Origin: an uncultured Clostridia bacterium | GTDB taxonomy: Bacteria; Bacillota; Clostridia; Christensenellales; UBA1242 | Length of the DNA stretch: 64,000 nucleotides | Assembly (NCBI GenBank): GCA_934748015.1 | Contig: CAKVHF010000004.1 | Coordinates: 116,061-180,060, forward strand | Direction of reading: 5' to 3' | Shown here: positions 36,557 to 45,005 of the stretch, piece after piece | Position numbering within the stretch: position 1 is the first letter of the stretch | Layout: each line of letters begins with the position of its first letter | Program-made: the position numbers and the translations under genes | The notes under the pieces: model-generated | The model's database searches: none | What the model was told of the DNA's origin: nothing | The model's input: only the letters and a program-made list of their open reading frames with translations

Positions 36557-36673
36557 TCACCAATCATACTTGGGTCTTGTATGTGTCTTAACATCGTCAT
36601 AATATTCGAAATATTTTTCCTTGAATTTCTTTGTTTCTTCAAGGGCTTTTTTTCTTTTCTCTTCTTTAGTCAT
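36557..36673 (-). CDS. 38-residue protein coupled to jag
   Basis: A small ORF starts 2 nt after the jag stop codon (TAATTATG arrangement) and ends at a TGA 19 nt before the terminator stem. The product begins MTKEEKRKKALEETKKFKEK and ends HTRPKYDW: a basic amphipathic helix with an aromatic tail. Position and coupling suggest translation by termination-reinitiation. I do not recognise the family. Confidence 0.5.
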   Translation of the reverse strand: MTKEEKRKKALEETKKFKEKYFEYYDDVKTHTRPKYDW

Positions 36674-36675
36674 AA

Positions 36676-37395
36676 TTATTCCACATAGTCGATAATAAGG
36701 CAACGATTAGGGTCTACACCTTCGCTATGAGTTCCGATATGTTCTACATTTTGCAATGTATAGTGGATAATTCTTCTTTCATAACTATTCATTGGCTCTA
36801 ACTTTAGGCTACGCTTGTTCTTGATAACCTTGCTAGCCATTTTGCCTGCTAGATCTTGCAAACTTGCCTTCCTCTTCTCTCTATATCCCTCGATATCTAG
36901 AAATACACGTTTCTTGTACTTCTCGAACTTATTTCTAATAAGGCTATTCATTAGGCTCTGAGTTGCCTCTAGTGTATCACCATGGTGACCAATAAGAACA
37001 CCTAATGCACTTCCGCTTAACTTAATGTATAGATCATCATTGGCAACAACAGCATATATTTTGCCCTCGACATTTAGTTTCTCAAATAGTCCTTCGAAGA
37101 AACCCTTGATATACTCAAATATTTCCTGCTCTTGTTCGTTCAACTCTCTAGTCTTTTTCTCTTCTTCTAGAACAACTTCGCTCTCAACCTTCTCCGCAGT
37201 TGTGTTGATAGATTTGTTGAATTTCTCTCTCTCCTCATCGTTCTCAAATACAACTACCTCAATCTTTGCCTTCTTAAGCATAGAACCCTTGTCGATTACC
37301 TTGATACCTACTTCCTCTCTAGTCTTGCCTAGCATCTGCAAACCTTTCTCGATGGCTGCGTCTACACTCTTGGCTGTTACTTCTATCTCTCTCAT
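36676..37395 (-). CDS. khpB: RNA-binding protein Jag/KhpB
   Basis: A 239-residue protein with Jag-N (residues 1-50, EIEVTAKSVDAAIEKGLQML), a charged linker, a KH domain (LGVLIGHHGDTLEATQSLMN, about 131-150) and a C-terminal R3H domain (MNSYERRIIHYTLQN). KhpB binds RNA, often with KhpA, and influences cell elongation. It follows yidC in the conserved rpmH-rnpA-yidD-yidC-jag order. Confidence 0.95.
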   Translation of the reverse strand: MREIEVTAKSVDAAIEKGLQMLGKTREEVGIKVIDKGSMLKKAKIEVVVFENDEEREKFNKSINTTAEKVESEVVLEEEKKTRELNEQEQEIFEYIKGFFEGLFEKLNVEGKIYAVVANDDLYIKLSGSALGVLIGHHGDTLEATQSLMNSLIRNKFEKYKKRVFLDIEGYREKRKASLQDLAGKMASKVIKNKRSLKLEPMNSYERRIIHYTLQNVEHIGTHSEGVDPNRCLIIDYVE

Positions 37396-37418
37396 ACTCT
37401 TACTCTATCTCTCTTTTT

Positions 37419-38480
37419 CTAATTTTTTCTATCATAACTATTTCTAGTTAACTGTTTTTCTTTTGCAATCTTCTTGTCAACAATCTTGTCCACCAATACA
37501 CCTGTTGCTGCATTGGATGCTAATCCAAATAACGATCCTGTAACGATGTAGATACCAAAGCTGGCAGTGTATGCCAATGTGAATACGCCCATGATAATAG
37601 GCATGATGATCATCATTGTCTTGTTGCTAGTCTCTGTTGCTTGCATTGTTGGGTCTAATACAATCTTTTTCTTCTTATGTTTGGATATTAATGTGTTGAT
37701 ATATAGGGAAGCAAAAGTACTAGCCGCTGCAATAATGCATAGGATATAGTAACCATTCCAGCCAGAATACTCTTCCGACTTCATCAATGCTCCCATAACC
37801 TTATTGTACTCTGCCTCTTCTGGGATTTCCAACCCCTTCAACTTCAACTTAGATACATTGTTAGCAAAGTCCTTGTACTTCATGATAGGGCTATTGCTAG
37901 TGTCTGGACGCCAGATGTTCTTGATCCAAAGGAAGCCTGTCTTGATATTAGCATATTCCTCAACAGTCTTGTCCCCTGCAACCTTGTCTGCATAAGCCTC
38001 TATTGTCTCGTACCCCTCTCCGATCTGACCTGCTTCGATCGTCTCGGTATAAGCGATGTCATACACCGTCCTTACACTCTCGTACTCGGTGTACATCTTG
38101 TAATATGACACATTGTTAAGCGAACCAAGTAATGTAAAGAACACAAGCATTGTTACTGCCATATAACCTAGCATCATTCCGCACATTCCGCCGATACTAT
38201 AGTTCTTGGACTTATATAACTCCATTGTTTTCTTATTAAGCAATTCCTTATTATTGCCATATCTCTTCTTAATCTTCTCCATCTCTGGAGCCATCTCTGC
38301 TTGCTTGATGCTATTTCTCTTAGTTACAAGTTTGTTGCCAAAATCCAGTGGCAAAAGTACAAGCTTGATCATAAGAGTAATAAGAATAATTGTTACCGCA
38401 TAGTTGCCTACGCCCGCTTCAATGCCAAACAATATTGATTCCCACAACCCTGTTGGTTGTGCTACCATTAGTAGATCCAT
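37419..38480 (-). CDS. yidC: membrane protein insertase YidC
   Basis: A 353-residue Oxa1/YidC insertase with about six hydrophobic segments. The family core appears as YAVTIILITLMIKLVLLPLD, then KRNSIKQAEMAPEMEKIKKR and YKSKNYSIGGMCGMML. The substrate-binding Arg of the hydrophilic groove may be replaced by Lys (LMIKLVLLPL). Residues about 130-225 form a longer than usual external loop. No lipobox is seen. It overlaps yidD by 13 bp. Confidence 0.92.
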   Translation of the reverse strand: MDLLMVAQPTGLWESILFGIEAGVGNYAVTIILITLMIKLVLLPLDFGNKLVTKRNSIKQAEMAPEMEKIKKRYGNNKELLNKKTMELYKSKNYSIGGMCGMMLGYMAVTMLVFFTLLGSLNNVSYYKMYTEYESVRTVYDIAYTETIEAGQIGEGYETIEAYADKVAGDKTVEEYANIKTGFLWIKNIWRPDTSNSPIMKYKDFANNVSKLKLKGLEIPEEAEYNKVMGALMKSEEYSGWNGYYILCIIAAASTFASLYINTLISKHKKKKIVLDPTMQATETSNKTMMIIMPIIMGVFTLAYTASFGIYIVTGSLFGLASNAATGVLVDKIVDKKIAKEKQLTRNSYDRKN

Positions 38481-38737
38481 TTACTCTCTCCTTTTAGACT
38501 ATATGGGACATAATCTATCCCACCCTTGCACCTAGGATTGCACCTAATAAGACGCTTAAGTCCTAAGATTAACCCCCTTATTATACCAAATTCTTTAATA
38601 GACTCCAACATAAAAGTGGAACAAGTAGGATAATATGCACATTTTTTTGGCAATAATGGCGAAATTAACCCCTTGTATATATATATTAGTCCCATCATCA
38701 GCCAACGGATGGGTGCAGTTATTATTTTCCAAAACAT
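38468..38737 (-). CDS. yidD: membrane protein insertion efficiency factor YidD
   Basis: An 89-residue YidD with the family pattern IYIYKGLISPLLPKKCAYYP, CSTFMLESIKEFG and RCNPRCKGGIDYVP. It sits between rnpA and yidC as in most bacteria and assists YidC-dependent insertion. Confidence 0.95.
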   Translation of the reverse strand: MFWKIITAPIRWLMMGLIYIYKGLISPLLPKKCAYYPTCSTFMLESIKEFGIIRGLILGLKRLIRCNPRCKGGIDYVPYSLKGESKWIY

Positions 38738-38780
38738 TTTCTACTCTATCCCAATAACATACTTACCTTCACTACGCCAT

Positions 38781-39110
38781 CTATTGGATCTTATCAAATA
38801 GTTGCAGTAGTTCGGTTTCTAGTTCGGCATAATTAAGTTCTATCACGCTCGGCCTTGCAACAACAATATAGTTCTTGCCCTTCTTGATCTTGTCAATATT
38901 AAGCCTCATGATGCTCCGCAATACACGCTTGACCTTGTTGCGAGCATAAGCCTTGCCCACCTTCTTGCTTACAGATAGTCCGATCCTAACCCTTGCATAC
39001 TTGTTATCTGTATACATTATAACAAGGTTGGGGCTATACACACCCAGGCCATGCTTGTATATATACCCAAATTCTTTTCTCTTCTTAATTCTATTCTCGC
39101 TCTTTAGCAT
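38781..39110 (-). CDS. rnpA: ribonuclease P protein component
   Basis: A 109-residue RnpA with the basic RNR-type motif ARNKVKRVLRSIMR (about 62-75) and the start KSENRIKKRKEFGYIYKHG. It binds the catalytic RNase P RNA and helps mature tRNA 5' ends. It is downstream of rpmH, with a terminator-like hairpin between them. Confidence 0.95.
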   Translation of the reverse strand: MLKSENRIKKRKEFGYIYKHGLGVYSPNLVIMYTDNKYARVRIGLSVSKKVGKAYARNKVKRVLRSIMRLNIDKIKKGKNYIVVARPSVIELNYAELETELLQLFDKIQ

Positions 39111-39161
39111 AATAGTTTCCCTTTTCTTTCCTTTTTACCATCTTACATCACAATAGTACAA

Positions 39162-39194
39162 CAAAAAAGGCATAAACCCAAAATGTTTACGCCT
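39162..39194 (-). terminator. hairpin between rpmH and rnpA
   Basis: AGGCATAAAC (39168-39177)/GTTTACGCCT (39185-39194) with T6 on the minus strand. It probably attenuates rather than ends transcription, since no good promoter is obvious before rnpA. Confidence 0.65.
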
Positions 39195-39253
39195 AAAAAA
39201 CATATAAAAATAATTTTTTTCTTTTTTCAAATTCATTACTTAATTGTTAGACA

Positions 39254-39388
39254 TTAAGCAGACAATTTCTTTCTGCCTCTGTTTCTTCTTCTCTTGATAA
39301 CATTTCTGCCACCTTGAGTTTTCATTCTTTGTCTAAAACCATGAACTTTACTTCTTTGCTTTTTCTTAGGTTGGAATGTTCTTTTCAT
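39254..39388 (-). CDS. rpmH: 50S ribosomal protein L34
   Basis: A 44-residue L34, starting MKRTFQPKKKQRSKVHGFRQ and ending RRNRGRKKLSA, essentially the textbook sequence. AAAGGAT precedes the ATG. It heads the operon and has a perfect-consensus promoter. No dnaA gene is adjacent on the upstream side, unlike the classic oriC arrangement. Confidence 0.97.
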   Translation of the reverse strand: MKRTFQPKKKQRSKVHGFRQRMKTQGGRNVIKRRRNRGRKKLSA

Positions 39389-39476
39389 CGTTATTATCCT
39401 TTTTTAGTAAAATATATATATTTTCTTGATTTCGGCATAGGTCAGTCGCATCTGACTTGCCACAAAATGCTTAACT

Positions 39477-39505
39477 ATTATAATGTAAAAATATCACAAT
39501 GTCAA
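39477..39505 (-). promoter_or_regulatory. rpmH promoter
   Basis: Perfect consensus on the minus strand: TTGACA (39505-39500), 17-bp spacer, TATAAT (39482-39477). Confidence 0.9.
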
Positions 39506-39580
39506 TACATTTTGCATGTAATAATTGCTTTTTTCTGTTAGTATGGTGTGGAAAAAATCAATTTAATTTGGCAAGCAATA

Positions 39581-41578
39581 TTATCTCATACTGCCACCGC
39601 CACCGCCAGAGCCTCCACCGCTGAAGCCTCCGCCTCCAAATCCGCCACCTCTACCCGAGCCAGATATTGCAGAAGATATTGCCTTAACCGCAACATTGTT
39701 GCTAAGCATACGGGTTCTGACCGCTTGTGTGGTTGTATTGATGGTTGTGTTGAAACTCATTAGCCCAAATCTAACATCCATAGTATTTCCAACAAACCAC
39801 TCTGGTGGTGCTACATGGATATAGTCTAGGTTCTTGATCCACTTGTCTGACACATCTAGCACATAGGTAAATGGTAAAACATTGTAGAAATATGCTGGAT
39901 CTTCGTCCACCAAAGTTTCCATTTTATCTTTCTCAACATTTTCGATAAAATCTCTAAATCCATACACATCGCCTAAGATAGCAGTGTACTCTTGGGTTCT
40001 TCGGTCGATAAACATCAAGAATGATGCACCTAAGACAATTGATACAAAGCCTAGGGTTGTAAATACTACGAACCATGTTCCCAATCCCGCATAAGCCAAG
40101 AGATTAAAATTGGCAAATGCACAGGCTAGGGATAAAATAAACATTAGCATAATTCTTCCTAAGGTAGAACCAACACTCTTGATTGCCATAGGTATAATAG
40201 TTGCAAAGACGGCTAATGACAAGCCTACAAAAAACATTGTTATAAGCGTGGAGAAGAATCCTATCATGAAATATGTCATAAGTCCAATCGCCACGCCAGC
40301 CAATGCACCATACAGTCCGATAAGCAACTTTGCTGGTGTTGGGAGTGATCTGTCGTACAATTTTGCTTTAGCTAGACTGCTATTGGTTTTGCTAAAGGTT
40401 GCTACACTATAATCATACAGCACATCTTCTAGGTCATCGGTGGATATTGTATCTCTACCTAGGAACAATTCTTCCATCAATTTCTTTTCGCTTGCATCTT
40501 TGCCGTCATAATCTTTGACCTTAATAAGATTGAATGTTTTGCCCTTTTCGTCAACCGCTTCTATCTTAATATATCCCTTGCTAGCCAAGTATACAATCAT
40601 GCCAGTGACACCCTTGGTCGAGCACTGAGTACGATAATAAAATTCTAGGTTAAGTGGGTTCATGCCCTTAGGTGGGTAAAAGTTAACAACTGGTGTAATC
40701 TCCTCATCCTTGCCATACTTACGCCATACTATAAAAGCAACCAAAACGATCGAAATGGCAAGTACCATACCTATGATAAGATCTAGTGCTGTACGGTCGG
40801 TTGTCTTAGAGAAATATCCCTCTGGCATAACCGCTCTAACTGTAACACCCTCAAAAGCGTCTAGGTTGCTGATCGATCCTGTCATAACTGTTCTGCCATC
40901 AACATTGCTTACATCAAATGTTCCGGCAGAAGCAAGTGTCTTAGTACTGCCATAAGAGCCGTATGTCGCACCTACATTGCTGGCCATATCGTACTCGTAC
41001 TCTTTAGGTAGAGTAACTGTAAATGTTGCCGACAATATTTTACAATCCCAGTCTACACCTATAACATTGTAATAGAACTCGTCATAATCGCTTGGAGCAT
41101 CATTGCCTAAAACATACTTGTATGTAAAACAATAATTATGGATGGACTGGTTACGCTTATTGCTATAGCCCAATTCTACAACTAAATAGTTGTTTTCAAC
41201 CGACTTGCTATACACCTGGTTCTCTTCAGCCCCATTGTCTACAACTTGGAAGTCTTGAACCTTTGCTCTCACAACATCCTTAGTGCCATCAGCACGATAC
41301 ACATAATGATCTTGCGGGATATATCTTGTTATTCCGGCAGCCATTACATCAAATTGTACTGTGATTGTCTCTGTCACTGTGCATGTTCTGTATTTGTCCA
41401 CATCAATAGTTACATTATAACTAGATAGTCTGTAGTCATTGTTTTTGGGAATATTAGATCTTTCACTTATTGCACCACGAAATATCAATGCGTACAACAC
41501 TGATGACGCTATTATAAGCAATGTACTTACAATTACCGCTATTACTATTGATCTTTTTATAGTTTTTTCTCTACCCAT
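39581..41578 (-). CDS. DUF2207 membrane protein
   Basis: A 665-residue DUF2207 protein. It has an N-terminal membrane segment (about 10-34), a long external region with paired beta domains (DYRLSSYNVTIDVDKYRTCT, GITRYIPQDHYVY), a second segment (about 265-285), a cytosolic middle part, a helical hairpin pair (about 415-505) and the family's Gly/Ser-rich tail (GSGRGGGFGGGGFSGGGSGG). The function is unknown. The start at 41578 (MGREKT) has GGAG 12 nt upstream; ATG codons at 41596 and 41626 are in frame but lack sites. Confidence 0.82.
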   Translation of the reverse strand: MGREKTIKRSIVIAVIVSTLLIIASSVLYALIFRGAISERSNIPKNNDYRLSSYNVTIDVDKYRTCTVTETITVQFDVMAAGITRYIPQDHYVYRADGTKDVVRAKVQDFQVVDNGAEENQVYSKSVENNYLVVELGYSNKRNQSIHNYCFTYKYVLGNDAPSDYDEFYYNVIGVDWDCKILSATFTVTLPKEYEYDMASNVGATYGSYGSTKTLASAGTFDVSNVDGRTVMTGSISNLDAFEGVTVRAVMPEGYFSKTTDRTALDLIIGMVLAISIVLVAFIVWRKYGKDEEITPVVNFYPPKGMNPLNLEFYYRTQCSTKGVTGMIVYLASKGYIKIEAVDEKGKTFNLIKVKDYDGKDASEKKLMEELFLGRDTISTDDLEDVLYDYSVATFSKTNSSLAKAKLYDRSLPTPAKLLIGLYGALAGVAIGLMTYFMIGFFSTLITMFFVGLSLAVFATIIPMAIKSVGSTLGRIMLMFILSLACAFANFNLLAYAGLGTWFVVFTTLGFVSIVLGASFLMFIDRRTQEYTAILGDVYGFRDFIENVEKDKMETLVDEDPAYFYNVLPFTYVLDVSDKWIKNLDYIHVAPPEWFVGNTMDVRFGLMSFNTTINTTTQAVRTRMLSNNVAVKAISSAISGSGRGGGFGGGGFSGGGSGGGGGSMR

Positions 41579-41698
41579 AGTATAATTTTGCTCCATATAT
41601 TTTCGATTATTTCTAGTATATAACATTGTCTTGAATTTTTTAAAACATTTTTTATGACATTATTAAATAAAATATCTATATTTTATCTAAATTGGGTA

Positions 41699-41727
41699 TT
41701 GACAAAACAATGTTTCGGCTTTACAAT
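41699..41727 (+). promoter_or_regulatory. strong promoter of the 41785 gene
   Basis: TTGACA (41699-41704), 17-bp spacer, TACAAT (41722-41727). Confidence 0.85.
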
Positions 41728-41784
41728 ATTGATACATAATGTAAGTATTTGTTAATTAATAATATACAGAAAGGAGTATTAATT

Positions 41785-42285
41785 ATGTCAATGTTCAAAG
41801 ATTTATTAAACAACATCAAATCTAAGATTGCTGAAGGCAGAAAGGAAACAAACGATATCGTTAAAGAAACTGGTGCGGTCATTACTAGTGATCCAAACGA
41901 TCCAAGCAAGGTTGATGTATACATGCCTACTGCCAGAGAAAAGCAGATGATAGAGAATATCACCGAGCACAAGACCGATGATAGCAAATGCCCTACACCA
42001 GAAGATCTAGCAAGCGAGCGTATGTTCCAGAGGGAGTTGAGACAAGCTTATGCTGAGGCTCTAGCAGGTTTCGGCGATCCATCTATTATGGATGAGATCG
42101 AATTGACCGACCCCGATTATCTAGACAGCATTGATCGTCAAATGTGTACTAACACCAAGCAAACTATACAAGAATATAAAGATTACGAAAAGACAATGTC
42201 TAAGTTGTATGACGCCGATCACAAGGATCACCACACAATGGACGCCAACCCTGGCTACTACAATGACGACCACGATATGGAATAG
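41785..42285 (+). CDS. orphan acidic cytosolic protein
   Basis: A 166-residue protein of unknown family. The N-terminal 30 residues form a basic amphipathic helix (MFKDLLNNIKSKIAEGRKET), followed by a strongly acidic, Asp-rich remainder that ends NDDHDME with several His. The gene has a near-perfect promoter, AAAGGAG 9 nt before the ATG and a strong terminator, so it is probably highly expressed. An upstream in-frame TTG (41749) was rejected for lack of a site. Confidence 0.7.
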   Translation: MSMFKDLLNNIKSKIAEGRKETNDIVKETGAVITSDPNDPSKVDVYMPTAREKQMIENITEHKTDDSKCPTPEDLASERMFQRELRQAYAEALAGFGDPSIMDEIELTDPDYLDSIDRQMCTNTKQTIQEYKDYEKTMSKLYDADHKDHHTMDANPGYYNDDHDME

Positions 42286-42331
42286 GCTGATTATACCACA
42301 AAGATGTACAACATCCCCAATTTATAAAAAA

Positions 42332-42373
42332 ACGAAACATGATTGTTATGATTTCATGTTTCGTTTTTTTTTG
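42332..42373 (+). terminator. terminator
   Basis: ACGAAACATGA (42332-42342)/TCATGTTTCGT (42354-42364), then T9. Confidence 0.9.
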
Positions 42374-42526
42374 CTTTAAATATTTTCATTATGTTATATC
42401 TTATTTTGTTTTGCTCGAGAGGCTTATGTATTGCAAACAGAACATGTTATTGCTGAAAAATATCTTTCTGCCACAACTTCGAAATATCTTCGCATTGTTA
42501 CATATTTTGTTATCATTTACACTTGA

Positions 42527-42559
42527 TTTATCCACATTTTAAGCCAAAATGTGGATAAA
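42527..42559. repeat. inverted pair of DnaA-box-like sites
   Basis: TTTATCCACATTTT (42527-42540) and AAAATGTGGATAAA (42546-42559) form a perfect 14-bp inverted repeat with a 5-nt loop. Each arm contains TTATCCACA, the consensus DnaA box. No U tract follows on either strand. The rest of the 42374-42598 gap holds nothing recognisable. Confidence 0.6.
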
Positions 42560-42598
42560 TTGCAAAACGCAAAACTCTTGCAATATATCAGTCTATAA

Positions 42599-43021
42599 TT
42601 ACATTGTCTTCAAGACATCAGATACGGTCTTCATCTCGCATTTGCCATTGTAGTTGGTCTTGAAATATCTCATAACAGAAGGAACTGTTTTGTCCTCTAG
42701 TCCCTCGATAATCTTACGGATTTCGTCCTCACTAAGCATCTTAGGCAAATATTCTTCGATCAACGCCTTCTGGGCCATAATGTTGTCTGACTCTGCCTTG
42801 TTGCCTACCTTGGCATAGTTGTCAGCTTCTTCAACAAGTTCCTTAATTGTCTTCTGGATGATCTTAACCATCTCTACATCGCCGATTTCTTCGCCCTTAG
42901 CTCTTGCCTCGATAGACTGAGCCATATACTTACTCATAAGTATACTATATATACTACGTGCATTAGTATTCTTCTCTTTCAAAGCTATCATATTCTGTTT
43001 TTTAATTTCGTCTATTATCAT
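42599..43021 (-). CDS. GatB/YqeY-domain protein
   Basis: A 140-residue YqeY-family protein: IKKQNMIALKEKNTNARSIY at the start, then ALIEEYLPKMLSEDEIRKII (about 87-106) and a C-terminal GKCEMKTVSDVLK. The domain resembles the tRNA-binding tail of GatB; no activity is established. Its start overlaps the end of the upstream reductase gene by 4 bp, so the two are coupled. Confidence 0.9.
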   Translation of the reverse strand: MIIDEIKKQNMIALKEKNTNARSIYSILMSKYMAQSIEARAKGEEIGDVEMVKIIQKTIKELVEEADNYAKVGNKAESDNIMAQKALIEEYLPKMLSEDEIRKIIEGLEDKTVPSVMRYFKTNYNGKCEMKTVSDVLKTM

Positions 43022-44052
43022 TTATCTTTACACTCCTTGTATACGATTTTCAATAATTCCTCTCTTATTGTATCATCACTAGCCTCAATTTGGTTAATCT
43101 TTTTGTACACATTTTGACTAAACTTGCAGTTTATGTGATTTTTTGTGGCTGTTTCTACAATTTTGCCTATGAAATACTCAGTCTCTGCCTTCTTGTTGTT
43201 CTGCAGATCCAACAAAATAGACGACCTAGTTTCACCATTGAACTTAACTAGCATACCAATAACCGCTTTACGATATCTCTTAGATTTCAATGTATCTCCA
43301 CAGAATAGTTGATAATCCAATTTACCATCATAATCTACTGGCACAATACCGATGCCTGTGTATGCGTGATATCCTTCCTTGACTAGTTCTACAAACAACC
43401 TCTTGCCGTACTTATCATGCAAGAAATCTTTAAGCCTAAGTCCACTCAATGCACCCAGACACGCAATAGCACTGTTAAGCACAACCCTGCCTAGAACCAC
43501 ATCGTTGAAATTATCTATGTACTTAGTAGGCATAAACTCGTTAAACATATTAACAACAAGATTGGCAAGCGGAACGGCATCAGGAGCATATACCCCTACA
43601 TATGTATCACCACTAGATATAATCTCCGACTCCGCATCACTATTGCGGATACACGACCAACCTATCATCATGCCCACAATCCTATTGACAGCAAGCCTAG
43701 CGGTTACACAACGCCTACATAGTGTGTTGTTAAGCATAACCACAAAGCCATTGTCGCTAAGACTATCCATAACATAATCCATATGCTTGGTCATATCTGT
43801 AGATCGACCCAACAGAAATATAATATCCTTTTTGCCACTAAAGCCATCAACCGATGACACACATGACACAAGTGATGAACAACTATTCTCGCCATCAATG
43901 ACGGTCATCTGCTGTTTGTCACCCACCATGATCTCTGACCGTCTATCATACAAATACTCCACATTGTATCCATTGTCCGTCAGCCTTGTTGCCACAATTG
44001 AACCCACCGATCCAGACCCAATAACACCTATCCTGATATCTTCTTTTGCCAT
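43018..44052 (-). CDS. ketopantoate reductase (PanE/ApbA)-family protein
   Basis: A 344-residue NAD(P)-dependent reductase-like protein: Rossmann start IRIGVIGSGSVGSIVATRL (residues 6-24), a middle MLNNTLCRR in place of the usual NG-containing motif, and the C-terminal helix SSILLDLQNNKKAETEYFIG typical of the family's SMLQDL...T.ID region. PanE reduces 2-dehydropantoate in coenzyme A synthesis. The altered catalytic region and lack of pan genes nearby leave the substrate open. Confidence 0.78.
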   Translation of the reverse strand: MAKEDIRIGVIGSGSVGSIVATRLTDNGYNVEYLYDRRSEIMVGDKQQMTVIDGENSCSSLVSCVSSVDGFSGKKDIIFLLGRSTDMTKHMDYVMDSLSDNGFVVMLNNTLCRRCVTARLAVNRIVGMMIGWSCIRNSDAESEIISSGDTYVGVYAPDAVPLANLVVNMFNEFMPTKYIDNFNDVVLGRVVLNSAIACLGALSGLRLKDFLHDKYGKRLFVELVKEGYHAYTGIGIVPVDYDGKLDYQLFCGDTLKSKRYRKAVIGMLVKFNGETRSSILLDLQNNKKAETEYFIGKIVETATKNHINCKFSQNVYKKINQIEASDDTIREELLKIVYKECKDK

Positions 44053-44190
44053 TTATATTTCCTTTTTTCTTGATCATAGCGCAAACCTGTTGCTCAACCG
44101 ACCACCAATAACTATTTACACATATATTGTATCATATCCATATCACAACCACCAAATATAATACGCCACCAATCAATTTCCCCTAAATGT

Positions 44191-44402
44191 AAAAAAAGCA
44201 CCTTACTAGGTGCTTGCTATATTATATGGTAGCCTTATGGGGCACGACGCGTAAAGTAAACATGCCCTTAAATGGCATGTTTATAGCCAAAGTGGGAGCG
44301 GGCAGCGACGGCAGCGATAAAACCCCTTGGGGTTCGATTCCCCCAAACATAAAAAAAGCACCTTACTAGGTGCTTGCTATATTATATGGTAGCCTTATGG
44401 GG
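44191..44402 (-). repeat. 160-bp duplication carrying tRNA-Glu 3' end and inverted T arm
   Basis: The 52-bp segment 44351-44402 (terminator plus tRNA 3' end) is repeated identically at 44191-44242. Between the copies TGGGGTTCGATTCCCC (44328-44343) is a perfect inverted copy of the tRNA T arm (44399-44414), and AAACATGCC/GGCATGTTT forms a further hairpin near 44257-44281. Confidence 0.9.
44351..44374 (-). terminator. terminator of tRNA-Glu
   Basis: AGCACCT/AGGTGCT, loop 4 nt, T7 on the minus strand. A second copy is at 44191-44214. Confidence 0.85.
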
Positions 44403-44461
44403 AATCGAACCCCAGATTCCACCGTGAGAGGGTGGCGTCTTAACCGCTTGACCATAAGGCC
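44387..44461 (-). tRNA. tRNA-Glu(CTC)
   Basis: A complete minus-strand tRNA with acceptor GGCCTTA/TAAGGCT (first pair G-U), D arm GTCAAGCGGTTAAGAC, anticodon stem CCACC/GGTGG with loop CTCTCAC (anticodon CUC, reads GAG), T arm TGGGGTTCGATTCCCCA and encoded CCA. The body matches Bacillota tRNA-Glu. Confidence 0.95.
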
Positions 44462-44476
44462 ATATCTGACTATATT

Positions 44477-44505
44477 AATATATCATAGCATTTTACTTTT
44501 TGCAA
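44477..44505 (-). promoter_or_regulatory. tRNA-Glu promoter
   Basis: Minus strand TTGCAA (44505-44500), 17-bp spacer, TATATT (44482-44477), with a TG upstream of the -10. Confidence 0.7.
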
Positions 44506-44619
44506 GTATTATTTTTTAATTAATAAAAAATTTTTTATTTTTAATCTTGTTTCACTGAAAAAGAATAGTTTTGTTTTGGAAGATAAAGCAAATGATTAAA
44601 CTTTATTTCTTAGATAAAC

Positions 44620-44681
44620 AAAAAAACACTAATTTCGCTTAACTCAAATTGGGTTAATAGCATAGAAATTAGTATTTTTTT
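44620..44681. terminator. bidirectional terminator-like hairpin
   Basis: ACTAATTTC (44628-44636)/GAAATTAGT (44665-44673), inner TTAAC/GGGTTAA, with A6 before and T7 after. On the minus strand it closes the long 3' UTR of the 45004-46326 gene. Confidence 0.65.
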
Positions 44682-44720
44682 ATTCTTGTTGTTGATTATC
44701 CTCTTGTTCCCTCTAAGGAA

Positions 44721-45005
44721 GACATATTAAGATTGAACATCTTAAGCCAACAATCTCAATATGTTGTTTTTGATTACATCTAACACAGCTTGTTGATAAG
44801 CACATTATATTACTTTCGAACACCTTGAACTTGTTTCGCTGTGGAGAAAGTAATATAATTGTGATCCATTAGAGGAAAAACAATATATTGAGCAATGTTG
44901 CAGTGGAGAGATTAATATATCACCCTCTCACATCCCTAAGATTGATATTTTAAGATCGAACACCTTAAGCCTTTGGCTTGCAGTGGAGAGATTAATCTAT
45001 CAATC
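44721..45005 (-). repeat. nested stem-loop repeats (H7, H8 and a split outer copy)
   Basis: Split outer copy: left GACATATTAA (44721-44730) plus GATTGAACATCTT; right CAGTGGAGAG with TTAATATATC (44912-44921). Inside it is H7: CACATTATATTACTTTC (44801-44817) pairs with GAAAGTAATATAATTGTG (44846-44863), one bulge, around GAACACCTTGAACTTGTTTC. H8: GATTGATA (44940-44947)/TATCAATC (44998-45005) around GATCGAACACCTTAAGCC and GCAGTGGAGAG; its right arm overlaps the stop codon of the next gene. Confidence 0.8.

Noticed and set aside
42527..42559. Terminator call for the 14-bp inverted repeat
   Set aside because: No U tract on either strand; a separate, clear terminator already ends the upstream gene at 42332-42373.
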